A stretch of DNA of 64,000 nt from JAOAIV01 sp038849555 (GTDB taxonomy: Archaea > Thermoproteota > Bathyarchaeia > Bathyarchaeales > Bathycorpusculaceae): the NCBI GenBank assembly GCA_038849555.1, contig JAWCMT010000004.1, positions 3,555-67,554 on the forward strand, in the 5' to 3' direction. The notes under the pieces are model-generated. The model did not search any database. It saw nothing but the letters and a program-made list of their open reading frames with translations, and was not told the origin of the DNA. The position numbers and the translations under genes are program-made. The stretch's first letter is position 1, and each line of letters begins with the position of its first letter. Shown here one piece after another: positions 51,358 to 59,274 of this stretch.

Positions 51358-52628
51358 TCTAAGTACAGTCTTTTTCTCAGAGATAATGGTAAAGTGGCGA
51401 GGCCGAAGTTTTCTGAGAGAAGCGCTTGCTTGAACTTTTTCACGTTGACACCATTTTTCATTAGATTAAACAGCACCCCTGCTCTTTCGATATCATTTAA
51501 CAGCAGTATGCCTACAATCACATCGTCTTTGAGAACGATCTTTTTGTAAAGTCGCTTCTCAGGTTCATGTCTGGTTAAGATTTCGTAGCCCTCAGCGTTC
51601 TTCGGATTGACCAAACCGATGGATATGATTGGTATGCCAAAGTACTTCAGGGCGCTCATTGCTGTGCCACCGGGGTACTCTGCTTTTTTACCCGCCATGT
51701 TATAGCCTGCAACTCTGCCTTCAAGCTGAGCAAGAGGCCAAAGAGGCAACAGCCGGTTTTCTCCAGAAATGAAGTCGTAGGCTTCAGCAACATCCCCGCT
51801 GGCATACACGTCTGGAACACTTGTACGCATCAAATGATCAACAAGAATACCCCTATTTGTCTTCACATCAGTTCCTGAAACAAGCTCAATGCGCGGAACA
51901 ACGCCAATTGCAATTATTACCAAGTCACATTGAACACTATTACCGTTGGTTAATACTACGCCGCCTACAGCACGTTCATCTTCAGGCTTTCCAAGAATAC
52001 GCTGAACCGATTGGCCAGTAATAATTGTCACACCAGCACGTTCCATCACGTTAGCAACCATATCTGATGCAGGTGCATCCAAGATTAGGCTGAGAATCTT
52101 GTTTTGAAGCTCCACTATGGTTACTTTTAAGCCACGTTTCACCAGCGCCTCAGTCACACTGACGCCTATGAGCCCGCCGCCGACTACTACGGCGCTCTTG
52201 GCTTTCTCGATTTCTGCCGCTAAACTTTCAGCATCAGAAAGCTTTGTAAACGTAAAAACGCCTTCTTTGTCAGCGCCTTCTATTTTGGGCACAAAAGGCT
52301 TCCCGCCTGTTGCAATTAGCAGTTTCTCGAAAGAAACATGGGCGCCATTATCAAGAACCACATATTTCTCATTCAAATTTAGGCTAACAGCCCTTTGTCC
52401 CATTAAAGCTTGCACATTATTTTTTTCCCAAAATTGACTGTCGCGGCACAACATTTTTTCGAAATTGGCTTTTCCGCTGACTAAATCAGAAATCATTGGC
52501 CGTGAATAGGGAGGGCAAGGTTCCTCTGAAACTACAGTTATCGCGCTAACAGGGTCTACTTCTCTTATGGCTTCCACTGCACTAATTCCTGCTGCTGAAG
52601 CACCTATAATCACATACTTCGCCATCAC
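51354..52628 (-). CDS. FAD/NAD(P)-dependent oxidoreductase of the glutamate synthase operon
   Basis: A 424-residue two-dinucleotide-binding flavoprotein of the nitrite/rubredoxin reductase type: FAD motif VIIGASAAGISAVEAI, YSRPMISDLVSG, NAD(P) motif AVVVGGGLIGVSVTEAL, and DVYASGDVAEAYD. It probably feeds electrons between NAD(P)H or ferredoxin and the FMN/Fe-S subunit, in place of the usual GltD. It overlaps the ferredoxin gene upstream and GltB1 downstream by 4 bp each. Confidence 0.88.
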   Translation of the reverse strand: MMAKYVIIGASAAGISAVEAIREVDPVSAITVVSEEPCPPYSRPMISDLVSGKANFEKMLCRDSQFWEKNNVQALMGQRAVSLNLNEKYVVLDNGAHVSFEKLLIATGGKPFVPKIEGADKEGVFTFTKLSDAESLAAEIEKAKSAVVVGGGLIGVSVTEALVKRGLKVTIVELQNKILSLILDAPASDMVANVMERAGVTIITGQSVQRILGKPEDERAVGGVVLTNGNSVQCDLVIIAIGVVPRIELVSGTDVKTNRGILVDHLMRTSVPDVYASGDVAEAYDFISGENRLLPLWPLAQLEGRVAGYNMAGKKAEYPGGTAMSALKYFGIPIISIGLVNPKNAEGYEILTRHEPEKRLYKKIVLKDDVIVGILLLNDIERAGVLFNLMKNGVNVKKFKQALLSENFGLATLPLSLRKRLYLE

Positions 52629-53068
52629 GGCTTCACCTCCATGAGTACTAAAGCACCGTTTGGGCAGTTAGCGACGCAAGCGGGCACATCCAGTCCTGAA
52701 CAAAAATCGCATTTTGCAACGACTTTACCGGAAACATCCATTTTGATGGCGCTGTATGGGCAAACCATGATGCAGGTCCAGCAGCCCATGCATTTCGCAG
52801 CGTCGTGAATCACTAGCCCGGTTGATTCGTCTTTTTTCATGGCGCCTGAGAGACAAGCGGTAACGCATGGTGCATCTTCGCAGTGCCTACACTGAATAGC
52901 AAAAGAAACAGGCTTATTCACCTCTAGCCTTACTCGACCAAGGGGGCGAGGATTTTCTCTATTATAAGCCTTGATGATATCTTTTGATTTGGAGTGCTGG
53001 ACGGTGCAGTAAACCTCACAGAGCCCGCAGCCTATGCAAAATTCTTCCTTTGCTACAATTCTTTTCAT
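52625..53068 (-). CDS. four-cluster ferredoxin (HycB/DmsB type) of the glutamate synthase operon
   Basis: A 147-residue protein with four [4Fe-4S] motifs: CIGCGLCEVYC, CRHCEDAPCVTAC, CMGCWTCIMVCP, CDFCSGLDVPACVANCP. This sixteen-cysteine plan is that of electron-transfer subunits of complex iron-sulfur enzymes. ATG 53068 is taken; GTG 53074 is an alternative. As first gene of the operon it is the likely electron entry point to the split glutamate synthase. A TATA box lies directly upstream (53084-53095). Confidence 0.9.
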   Translation of the reverse strand: MKRIVAKEEFCIGCGLCEVYCTVQHSKSKDIIKAYNRENPRPLGRVRLEVNKPVSFAIQCRHCEDAPCVTACLSGAMKKDESTGLVIHDAAKCMGCWTCIMVCPYSAIKMDVSGKVVAKCDFCSGLDVPACVANCPNGALVLMEVKP

Positions 53069-53083
53069 AAGCACACCCTTCGC

Positions 53084-53095
53084 ATTTTTATAAGC
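53084..53095 (-). promoter_or_regulatory. TATA box of the split glutamate synthase operon
   Basis: Minus strand GCTTATAAAAAT, about 16-27 nt before ATG 53068, consistent with a leaderless or very short-leader transcript. Confidence 0.45.
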
Positions 53096-53271
53096 TAAAG
53101 TATATCAGGGGATCACAGGAAACGAGCGGTTGTAAAGCTCTCATCTGAGAATCAATGGCAGTAGCTGCTGCGTGTATATTGGAACTTGCTAGGTATTCGT
53201 AGAATTTGAGCGGCATTAGTGATCCCGTTATTCAAGATTGTTGCAAGGTAAAATGATATATGTTTTATATA

Positions 53272-53301
53272 ACTTTGCTGAAAAGCATTTATATGCAAAG
53301 T
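53272..53301. promoter_or_regulatory. inverted repeat with TATA element upstream of the PhoU/AbrB gene
   Basis: ACTTTGC at 53272-53278 and GCAAAGT at 53295-53301 form a perfect 7-bp inverted repeat with a 16-bp spacer that holds a TATA-like TTTATAT (53288-53294). Spacing of the arms is 23 bp centre to centre, about two helical turns, suitable for a dimeric regulator. The encoded protein has its own AbrB-type DNA-binding domain, so autoregulation is plausible. Confidence 0.45.
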
Positions 53302-53348
53302 AATGAACTATATTACATAAATGAAATATATGAATGAGGTAAACAGTC

Positions 53349-54452
53349 ATGGCAGAAAGAGACTTGGGCCATAGAAGAGTTCAATGCACAGGAAGAGGCT
53401 CATACATAATATCCTTGCCAAAAGATTGGGTGCAAGACATTGGCTTGAAAAGAGGAAACGAAGTCGACTTCATCGTGCAACCTGACTCATCGCTAATTTT
53501 GATTCCGAGAAAAATAAAAGAAAAATACGATAAAGACAAGCACGCAAAACTCAAAGAATACTACATCACTATAGATTCAGCCGAGGAGAACTTGGAGTCA
53601 ACGCTCCGAATGATAAAGGCGCTTTATGTCATAAGCGCTGACCTCATACGAGTACACTTCAAAGGCAAAAATGTGGAAAAGAGCAAAGCCATAATAAAAA
53701 ATTTCGCCAGAGACACTCTCCTAGGTGCAGAAGTTATTGATGAAAAAACAGACGAAATTACATTGCAGATTCTCATAAAGCACTCAGAATTTCCAATCGA
53801 AAATGCGGTAAGAAGAATGGCTGTTATAGCCCTTTCAGCCAACAGAGACGCCTTTTTGGCGCTTAAAAATCGAAGTAACGACCTGTTTCAGAGCGTAATT
53901 AACGCGCACCATGACACAAACAGACTAGGCTTATATGCTGTTCGCCAATTGAAGTTCGGCATAGAACGAAACCTGTTCAGGGAATTAGGTTTCAAGACAC
54001 CTAAAGAATTTCTCTTGTATAGAATAATCGTAAATAACATAGAAAACATCAGCGAAAACGCACTAAACATAATCAATAATTTGGCAACATTACAAAAGCA
54101 AATCGACGAGCAGTTGCTTTTCATAAAAGAACCTATTGACGAGGAAGTCTATTCACAAATGCTTAATTTCAACTCTCACGCCCATCAGCTTTTTGAGGAA
54201 TCCATAAAGGCAATGTTCAAAAAAGCCTATCATGAAGCCGAGAAAATAATTCTCAAACGTGGGTCTTTTACACCATTGGAAAACGAGCTTATCCGGCTAA
54301 TGACCAGCAAGAAACTGGATCCTAACATAGCTGCGATTCTCAGATTGATGATGGATAACTCAAGACGAATAATGGATTACGCCCAAGATATTGCAGAGTT
54401 AACGCTAAACCGGACAGTGGAAGAAATCTGCACCACTTTCGAAGTAAAATAA
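53349..54452 (+). CDS. PhoU-domain regulator with N-terminal SpoVT/AbrB DNA-binding domain
   Basis: A 367-residue protein. Residues 1-55 form an AbrB-like swapped hairpin (RRVQCTGRGSYIISLPKDWV, DIGLKRGNEVDFIVQPDSSL), and the remainder carries two PhoU helical repeats (RRMAVIALSANRDAFLALKN; FEESIKAMFKKAYHEAEKII). Archaeal proteins of this type are annotated as phosphate uptake regulators; no pst genes are nearby, so the target is unknown. The upstream region carries an inverted repeat that may be its operator. It is convergent with Rpo10. Confidence 0.9.
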   Translation: MAERDLGHRRVQCTGRGSYIISLPKDWVQDIGLKRGNEVDFIVQPDSSLILIPRKIKEKYDKDKHAKLKEYYITIDSAEENLESTLRMIKALYVISADLIRVHFKGKNVEKSKAIIKNFARDTLLGAEVIDEKTDEITLQILIKHSEFPIENAVRRMAVIALSANRDAFLALKNRSNDLFQSVINAHHDTNRLGLYAVRQLKFGIERNLFRELGFKTPKEFLLYRIIVNNIENISENALNIINNLATLQKQIDEQLLFIKEPIDEEVYSQMLNFNSHAHQLFEESIKAMFKKAYHEAEKIILKRGSFTPLENELIRLMTSKKLDPNIAAILRLMMDNSRRIMDYAQDIAELTLNRTVEEICTTFEVK

Positions 54453-54474
54453 CCGAAAACTTGGATAATAAAAC

Positions 54475-54705
54475 TCAGTATAGATTGCGGGTTTCCCTTC
54501 TTTTTTCTGCTTCTTCATAAAAGCGTAAAATCTCATCTATTATCTCAACATTCGAAAGTAGCATCCGCCTGCAGCAGTATCGCTTAACACCAAGACTATC
54601 CAATATGTCACTGGCGTTCTCACCTGTCTTTACTCTCCGCGCAAATTCTTCCCAGAGATCCCCAATCAACTTGCCGCACGTGAAGCATCTAACAGGAATT
54701 ATCAT
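54475..54705 (-). CDS. rpo10: DNA-directed RNA polymerase subunit N (Rpo10)
   Basis: A 76-residue zinc-binding subunit anchoring the Rpo3/Rpo11 platform. MIIPVRCFTCGKLIGDLWEE gives the CFTCG site, and KRYCCRRMLLSNVEIIDEIL gives the paired cysteines. Last gene of the S13...Rpo10 cluster. Confidence 0.97.
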   Translation of the reverse strand: MIIPVRCFTCGKLIGDLWEEFARRVKTGENASDILDSLGVKRYCCRRMLLSNVEIIDEILRFYEEAEKRRETRNLY

Positions 54706-54716
54706 CCAATTTCCCC

Positions 54717-55127
54717 TTATCTGTAGCTTTTCTGTTCTTTTGCACGCGCACCTGGACCGCCGAACTTTTTCGGTTCCTTTCTTCTTGAATCCCCAACAAT
54801 CATAGTCCTATCGTACTCAGTAAAGACCGTGCGCAGATGAGTACTCTTCGTCCATTTCAATAAAGCGTTTGCCAAAGCCATACGGGCGGCTTCCGCTTGT
54901 CCCATGTAACCTCCACCGGAGGTTTTAACGTCAATATCAAGCTGTTTCCAAACGTCTTCGCCAGCATGTATCAAGGGCTCCATGATTTTTTCACGAGCAA
55001 TTTCCGGCTCAAAAATTTCCACGGGAACCATGTTTATTCTTACTCTACCAACGCCAGGTCTGACGAAGGCTCTGGCCACAGCTGTTTTTCTTTTTCCACT
55101 AACAACCAAAACTTTCTTGGCGGGCAT
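54717..55127 (-). CDS. rps9: 30S ribosomal protein S9 (uS9)
   Basis: A 136-residue S9 with VSGKRKTAVARAFVRPG, SGGGYMGQAEAARMALANAL and a basic tail ending KSYR, which reaches the P-site tRNA. It lies 2 bp downstream of L13. Confidence 0.96.
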   Translation of the reverse strand: MPAKKVLVVSGKRKTAVARAFVRPGVGRVRINMVPVEIFEPEIAREKIMEPLIHAGEDVWKQLDIDVKTSGGGYMGQAEAARMALANALLKWTKSTHLRTVFTEYDRTMIVGDSRRKEPKKFGGPGARAKEQKSYR

Positions 55128-55129
55128 AC

Positions 55130-55570
55130 TTACTCACTTTTCCATCCTATTTCTTTAGCTAACTCTCCAAGGGTAAAATAGGGACCTCTTAATTTAGACG
55201 CCTGCGCTTCATCAAACGTAATCATCTGTTGACCTTTGAACTCTTCAGGCACACCGATGAACACTTTCAACCTTTTATAAGCCATTTTTCCCTTCGGCTG
55301 CTTGAACGGTAACATCCCTCTAACGGTTTTACGCAATATTCGATCTGGTTGTCTATAATGAAAAGGCCCTCTACCTGGTGAGCCAACTTCAAGAAACTCT
55401 TTAGCTTCTGCCACTTTGCTTTTCTTTTTCCCTGACAACACAGCTTTTTCAGCGTTAACAATTACCACTTTTTCGCCATTCAACAGTTTTTTGGCAATTT
55501 CGCTGGCCATTCTACCAAGAATGAGCCCATCCGCATTCACTATAGTGACTTGGGGTTTTATTGTTTGCAT
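55130..55570 (-). CDS. rpl13: 50S ribosomal protein L13 (uL13)
   Basis: A 146-residue L13 with VNADGLILGRMASEIAKKLL at the N-terminus, then RKTVRGMLPFKQPKGKMAYK and RLKVFIGVPEEF. Normal archaeal length; it sits between L18e and S9. Confidence 0.96.
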   Translation of the reverse strand: MQTIKPQVTIVNADGLILGRMASEIAKKLLNGEKVVIVNAEKAVLSGKKKSKVAEAKEFLEVGSPGRGPFHYRQPDRILRKTVRGMLPFKQPKGKMAYKRLKVFIGVPEEFKGQQMITFDEAQASKLRGPYFTLGELAKEIGWKSE

Positions 55571-55574
55571 CTTT

Positions 55575-55937
55575 TCACCGGATTATTTTAACATTTGAAC
55601 CTTTGGGGTGTGTTTCCACAAGCTCAGGAATAGATAAGTATTTTGCTTTTGCAGCCGCTAATTTTTCCTTTGCCTTCTCAGAAGCACCGAAAGCCGCCAC
55701 TGTTATTGCATGATCAAGCGAGCCTGCGCCTAGGATTTTTCCAGGCACAACTACGACATCGCTTTTTTGCGTATACCTGTTTATGCGGCTCAAGTTTACA
55801 GCGACACGTTGTCTTCTTGCTTTGGCTAAATGCCTCGCTACATCCAGCCAAATAGCCGCGTTTTTTTCTCTGCTTTGCTTTTTTAGGAAAAGAATAAGCT
55901 GGACGAGCTCTGGATTTGTAGATTTGGTCTCTTTCAC
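55575..55937 (-). CDS. rpl18e: 50S ribosomal protein L18e (eL18)
   Basis: A 120-residue archaeal/eukaryotic-specific large-subunit protein: LILFLKKQSREKNAAIWLDV, VNLSRINRYTQKSDVVVVPG, KILGAGSLDHAITVAAF. Overlaps the end of Rpo3 by 4 bp. Confidence 0.95.
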   Translation of the reverse strand: MKETKSTNPELVQLILFLKKQSREKNAAIWLDVARHLAKARRQRVAVNLSRINRYTQKSDVVVVPGKILGAGSLDHAITVAAFGASEKAKEKLAAAKAKYLSIPELVETHPKGSNVKIIR

Positions 55938-56767
55938 TTTACCTCAACCTTCACTTGCTCTTCGAATTCCTTTAATTGCTTATCCAATATTTTAGTAGCT
56001 TCCTGAATAATTCTTTCAGGAGGAAGCACACCTGTTGATTCTATACTCATTACAAAAGCATTTTTCTCCCATTCAACATTTATCGCTGCCGGCTTCTGCG
56101 GGCAAGCCTCAACACAGTCCATACATAGGTTACATGCGAGAAGGTCTCGAACTTCCACCTTATTCGCCTTTACTGCAAGCACCTTTTTGGGGCATATTTC
56201 CACACATTTCACGCAGTCCTTGCATTTTTCGCTATCAACCTCAACTTTTGGGAGATATTTGTAAGCACACATGGAAACAGGTTGCCATTTCGCATGATTC
56301 TTGCCTTTCCCAAGTCGGGCGTATGCCTCAAGCTTCAGCTTTTGCCCTTTGGCTAGTTTTATGATAGGAATTTTATCAGAAACTGGAACTATCTCAGGAT
56401 TTTCAGAGACCAACTCACCTGAATAAACTGTGCGTGTCCCTTCGCTTGCTTCCGCATCCAACGTAAACGTTACACGACAAAGGCTACAGCCAAACTCGCT
56501 CTGGCATTCGCATTCACCAGGAAGATTGTAGCTATCCAGATCTGTTTTGAGGGGGGTTAGACCTAGCCTATGAGCTATTATCTCATCTTGTAAAATGGAT
56601 GAATTCTCAATTATAACAACTTCATCTATAGCCATGCTTGGCACTTCAGCAAGCGCGATTCGCCGCAGCGCATTCACTAATGAAACATCCGCGTCTCTTA
56701 TTATAAAGCGAATACTCGCTTCGTTCTTCTCAAGCACTTTTATTTCCACTTGATGTTGCCACTCCAT
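55934..56767 (-). CDS. rpo3: DNA-directed RNA polymerase subunit D (Rpo3) with two [4Fe-4S] motifs
   Basis: A 277-residue subunit of the alpha/Rpb3 family that nucleates polymerase assembly with Rpo11. The alpha-motif regions are FIIRDADVSLVNALRRIALA and DEIIAHRLGLTPLKTDL. The inserted ferredoxin-like domain carries two complete cluster motifs (CKDCVKCVEICP and CNLCMDCVEACP), and a further cysteine group CECQSEFGCSLC lies in domain 2. Many archaea have lost one or both clusters; here both are intact. Confidence 0.96.
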   Translation of the reverse strand: MEWQHQVEIKVLEKNEASIRFIIRDADVSLVNALRRIALAEVPSMAIDEVVIIENSSILQDEIIAHRLGLTPLKTDLDSYNLPGECECQSEFGCSLCRVTFTLDAEASEGTRTVYSGELVSENPEIVPVSDKIPIIKLAKGQKLKLEAYARLGKGKNHAKWQPVSMCAYKYLPKVEVDSEKCKDCVKCVEICPKKVLAVKANKVEVRDLLACNLCMDCVEACPQKPAAINVEWEKNAFVMSIESTGVLPPERIIQEATKILDKQLKEFEEQVKVEVK

Positions 56768-56849
56768 AATAGTTATGAATAATGACTGTGCGGGTCAATA
56801 AAAGTAACAGTGCATTATTTCAATTTTTCTGTTAAAAAAGTGGGAGAAG

Positions 56850-57251
56850 CTATACGCGCCTTCCTCTTCGACCACCAGGCCTTCTTGTGCCATCATGAGG
56901 AATAGGCGTGACCTCTTCGATACGCTCTATGCGGAAGCCAAATCTCGCAAGCGCTCGTATAGCCGCTTGAGCGCCAGGCCCAGGTGTTCGTGGACCTGAT
57001 CCGCCTGGAGCGCGAACTTTAATGTGTATAGCTGTTATTCCCTTATCGCGGGCTATTTCTGCGGCTGCAGTGGCGGCGCGCATAGCCGCGTATGGTGAAG
57101 ACTCCATGCGGTCGGCTTTAACGAACATTCCGCCGCTGGTGCGCGCGATTGTCTCCGCGCCGGATATGTCGGTTATGTGAATCATAGTGTTGTTGTATGA
57201 GCTGTAGATGTGGACGATGCCCCATTTTTCATTTTTTTTGCTACTGCTCAA
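56850..57251 (-). CDS. rps11: 30S ribosomal protein S11 (uS11)
   Basis: A 133-residue S11 with WGIVHIYSSYNNTMIHITDI, SGAETIARTSGGMFVKADR and the C-terminal VTPIPHDGTRRPGGRRGRRV. The TTG start overlaps S4 by 4 bp. Confidence 0.96.
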   Translation of the reverse strand: MSSSKKNEKWGIVHIYSSYNNTMIHITDISGAETIARTSGGMFVKADRMESSPYAAMRAATAAAEIARDKGITAIHIKVRAPGGSGPRTPGPGAQAAIRALARFGFRIERIEEVTPIPHDGTRRPGGRRGRRV

Positions 57252-57832
57252 AATTTATCACCCTTTCTCTCTCTTCTTTCTTTAGGCGGCTCTATTTCCG
57301 GCGGCTTGGCAACAGTTGCCATTGCTTGCCGTAATGGATGCGTTTGGTTCGCTAAAGCACTTTGCGGAGCATATCCAATTTGCGCTTCTTCTTCTTTTGA
57401 CACTAGGTAGCTTGGCACGGTTACTCTGCGGTTTCCGATAGTTATGTGGCCGTGAGTTATCAGCTGCCGAGCCTGATAGATCGTCTTTGATAAATTTTTT
57501 CTGAAAACTATTGTTTGGAGCCTACGTTCAAGAATGTCTTCTATATTCAAGTCTAACACATTGTCGAGCACTGCCGTTTCTGGAAGAACCCCTAGTTTTT
57601 TCAACCGCGCTAGGAGCTCATTTTCCATTTTTGCGCGCTCTTCAGGCGTTTTTCCTATAAGCGAGCGGGCTATGCCTCTGGTTTTTGAGAGCAAGGTTTT
57701 GTGGCGCCATAATTCATGTTTATTCCTTAGTCCATATTGCCCTAATACCTTAAGCTCCTCTTGCAGTATATCTTTGCGCCAAGGAAAACGCGGCGTATCA
57801 TACTTTTTACGTTGCTTTTTTGGATCACCCAT
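57248..57832 (-). CDS. rps4: 30S ribosomal protein S4 (uS4)
   Basis: A 194-residue archaeal S4: MGDPKKQRKKYDTPRFPW, YGLRNKHELWRHKTLLS, the S4 RNA-binding domain RRLQTIVFRKNLSKTIYQAR, and QLITHGHITIGNRRVTVPSY. Nucleates 16S assembly. Confidence 0.96.
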   Translation of the reverse strand: MGDPKKQRKKYDTPRFPWRKDILQEELKVLGQYGLRNKHELWRHKTLLSKTRGIARSLIGKTPEERAKMENELLARLKKLGVLPETAVLDNVLDLNIEDILERRLQTIVFRKNLSKTIYQARQLITHGHITIGNRRVTVPSYLVSKEEEAQIGYAPQSALANQTHPLRQAMATVAKPPEIEPPKERRERKGDKF

Positions 57833-57846
57833 TTATCTTCACCCAG

Positions 57847-58323
57847 CTAAGCTGATGTTCCTCCGGGTTTCTGCATGACCGCCTTCTTTTTGACGCCCAA
57901 AGCTTTTCCTGCTCTTCCAGTAGTTTTTGTTCTCTGTCCACGTACCTTCAAACCATAAGCATGGCGGTAACCGCGCCAAGATTTGATTTCCTTCTCTTTG
58001 TCAATATCTATCTTCGTTCTGAGAACCAGATCAGCGCCTATGAGGTGAACATCTTTGCCTGTTTCCATTTCTTTTCTTCTATTAAAAAGCCAGCTTGGCA
58101 ATCCATATTTTGCCGGTTCCTTGATTATATCTTCTATTTTGTCAATCTCTGCTTCTGTCAGGTATCCTACTCTCAAATCAGGGTTTACCCCAGCCTTTTT
58201 CAGTATGGCGTTTGATAAACTCACGCTTATGCCCTTGATTTCTGTTAAGGCGTAAACAGTCTTTAGGGTACCCTGCACATCTGTACCCAGTATACGTAGG
58301 ATATGGCGATATTCTTGCGACAT
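57847..58323 (-). CDS. rps13: 30S ribosomal protein S13 (uS13)
   Basis: A 158-residue S13, first gene of the cluster: HILRILGTDVQGTLKTVYAL at the N-terminus, then SWRGYRHAYGLKVRGQRTKT and a basic tail. Contacts L5 and the P-site tRNA. Confidence 0.96.
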   Translation of the reverse strand: MSQEYRHILRILGTDVQGTLKTVYALTEIKGISVSLSNAILKKAGVNPDLRVGYLTEAEIDKIEDIIKEPAKYGLPSWLFNRRKEMETGKDVHLIGADLVLRTKIDIDKEKEIKSWRGYRHAYGLKVRGQRTKTTGRAGKALGVKKKAVMQKPGGTSA

Positions 58324-58370
58324 TCTACTTTTTCAACCGTTTAAACTTGAGCTAACTACGAAAGTAAGTC

Positions 58371-58386
58371 GTAATTTATTTAAACC
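58371..58386 (-). promoter_or_regulatory. TATA box of the S13-to-Rpo10 cluster
   Basis: Minus strand GGTTTAAATAAATTAC, about 50-60 nt upstream of ATG 58323, a good match to the archaeal TATA element. Confidence 0.5.
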
Positions 58387-58437
58387 TTCCTTTTCACATG
58401 CGACATGTGGAACATTCATGTGAAAGCACTTAGGCCA

Positions 58438-58896
58438 TTATTCTGGCTGGATGCTTCGCTTAATTTGTTTGCGCTGCATCAACCACTCAGCCGTGAACAC
58501 ACACATGGCAGAGCCTGTTACTAGTATTAGTAAGAGAAAGAAAATTTTGAACACATAGTTTTCTACGGGATAATGTAAAGCGAGAACAACGATTTCAGTA
58601 ATTAAAATACACATGAAAATTACGGCGTAAAACAGCATTTTCGGTATTATGTGCCGCCCAAGCCACAAGTATCCTTTTACGGGTGCTTTACTCTTGATTA
58701 TGTATTCGCCGTACTGGTTTTTCTGTAGGTAACCCATATCTTCGAGCTTCTGCAAGTGCCTGTAAGCCACACTGGGACTGCTAAGCTGTACTGCCTTCAT
58801 GACATCGCGCGGGCCTACTGGTTTGCCTTTCTTAACAGTGTAAAGGTAAACGCTTAAGGTTGTGCCCTCAAGTTCTTCAGCACCGGCATTCTTCAA
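58438..58896 (-). CDS. membrane-bound winged-helix regulator
   Basis: A 152-residue protein from TTG 58896. An N-terminal winged helix (PRDVMKAVQLSSPSVAYRHL, then LEDMGYLQKNQYGEYIIKS) is followed by two transmembrane helices (about 88-108 and 118-140) and a basic tail. DNA-binding domains tethered to the membrane are common in archaea and may sense envelope state. It diverges from the LamG and radical SAM genes. Confidence 0.75.
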   Translation of the reverse strand: MKNAGAEELEGTTLSVYLYTVKKGKPVGPRDVMKAVQLSSPSVAYRHLQKLEDMGYLQKNQYGEYIIKSKAPVKGYLWLGRHIIPKMLFYAVIFMCILITEIVVLALHYPVENYVFKIFFLLLILVTGSAMCVFTAEWLMQRKQIKRSIQPE

Positions 58897-59145
58897 AGTT
58901 TAAGCCTCTTTGTGCAGCGATTATGTTTTAGCGGTTGATGCGTATTAGTTTTATCTAAATCATGAAAGGGTATATGCTCTTCTGGAGATTTTTGATTTCG
59001 TGGTTAGAGCCATGAAAAGCCTTGCATGCCCTGAAAATTTGCAATGGGTAAAAATGCAGTTGCTTTGCGTTCTTCTGTAAGAACAGCGTGTTCTCTGGGA
59101 AGAGTAATAAATCACTTTTTCAATAAGTAAAATTGAGTTGATACT

Positions 59146-59274
59146 ATGGAAACTAATGCTGAGTTACCCCGAGAACTTGCCATTTCTAATTCCAACTTCA
59201 TTAGGCGATGTATTTTTGAAACAACTTCGGCAATCTCACATTTCCACCGCAAACATCAAGCAGACAACAGGTGA
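59146..59274 (+). CDS. possible 42-residue leader peptide or small protein
   Basis: ATG 59146 opens a frame that starts METNAELPRELAISNSNFIR and ends with TGA at 59272-59274, overlapping the GTG at 59271 of the next gene (GTGA). The stop/start overlap hints at translational coupling. No family was recognised and the ribosome-binding site is weak. The remaining part of 58897-59145 shows no gene. Confidence 0.25.
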   Translation: METNAELPRELAISNSNFIRRCIFETTSAISHFHRKHQADNR

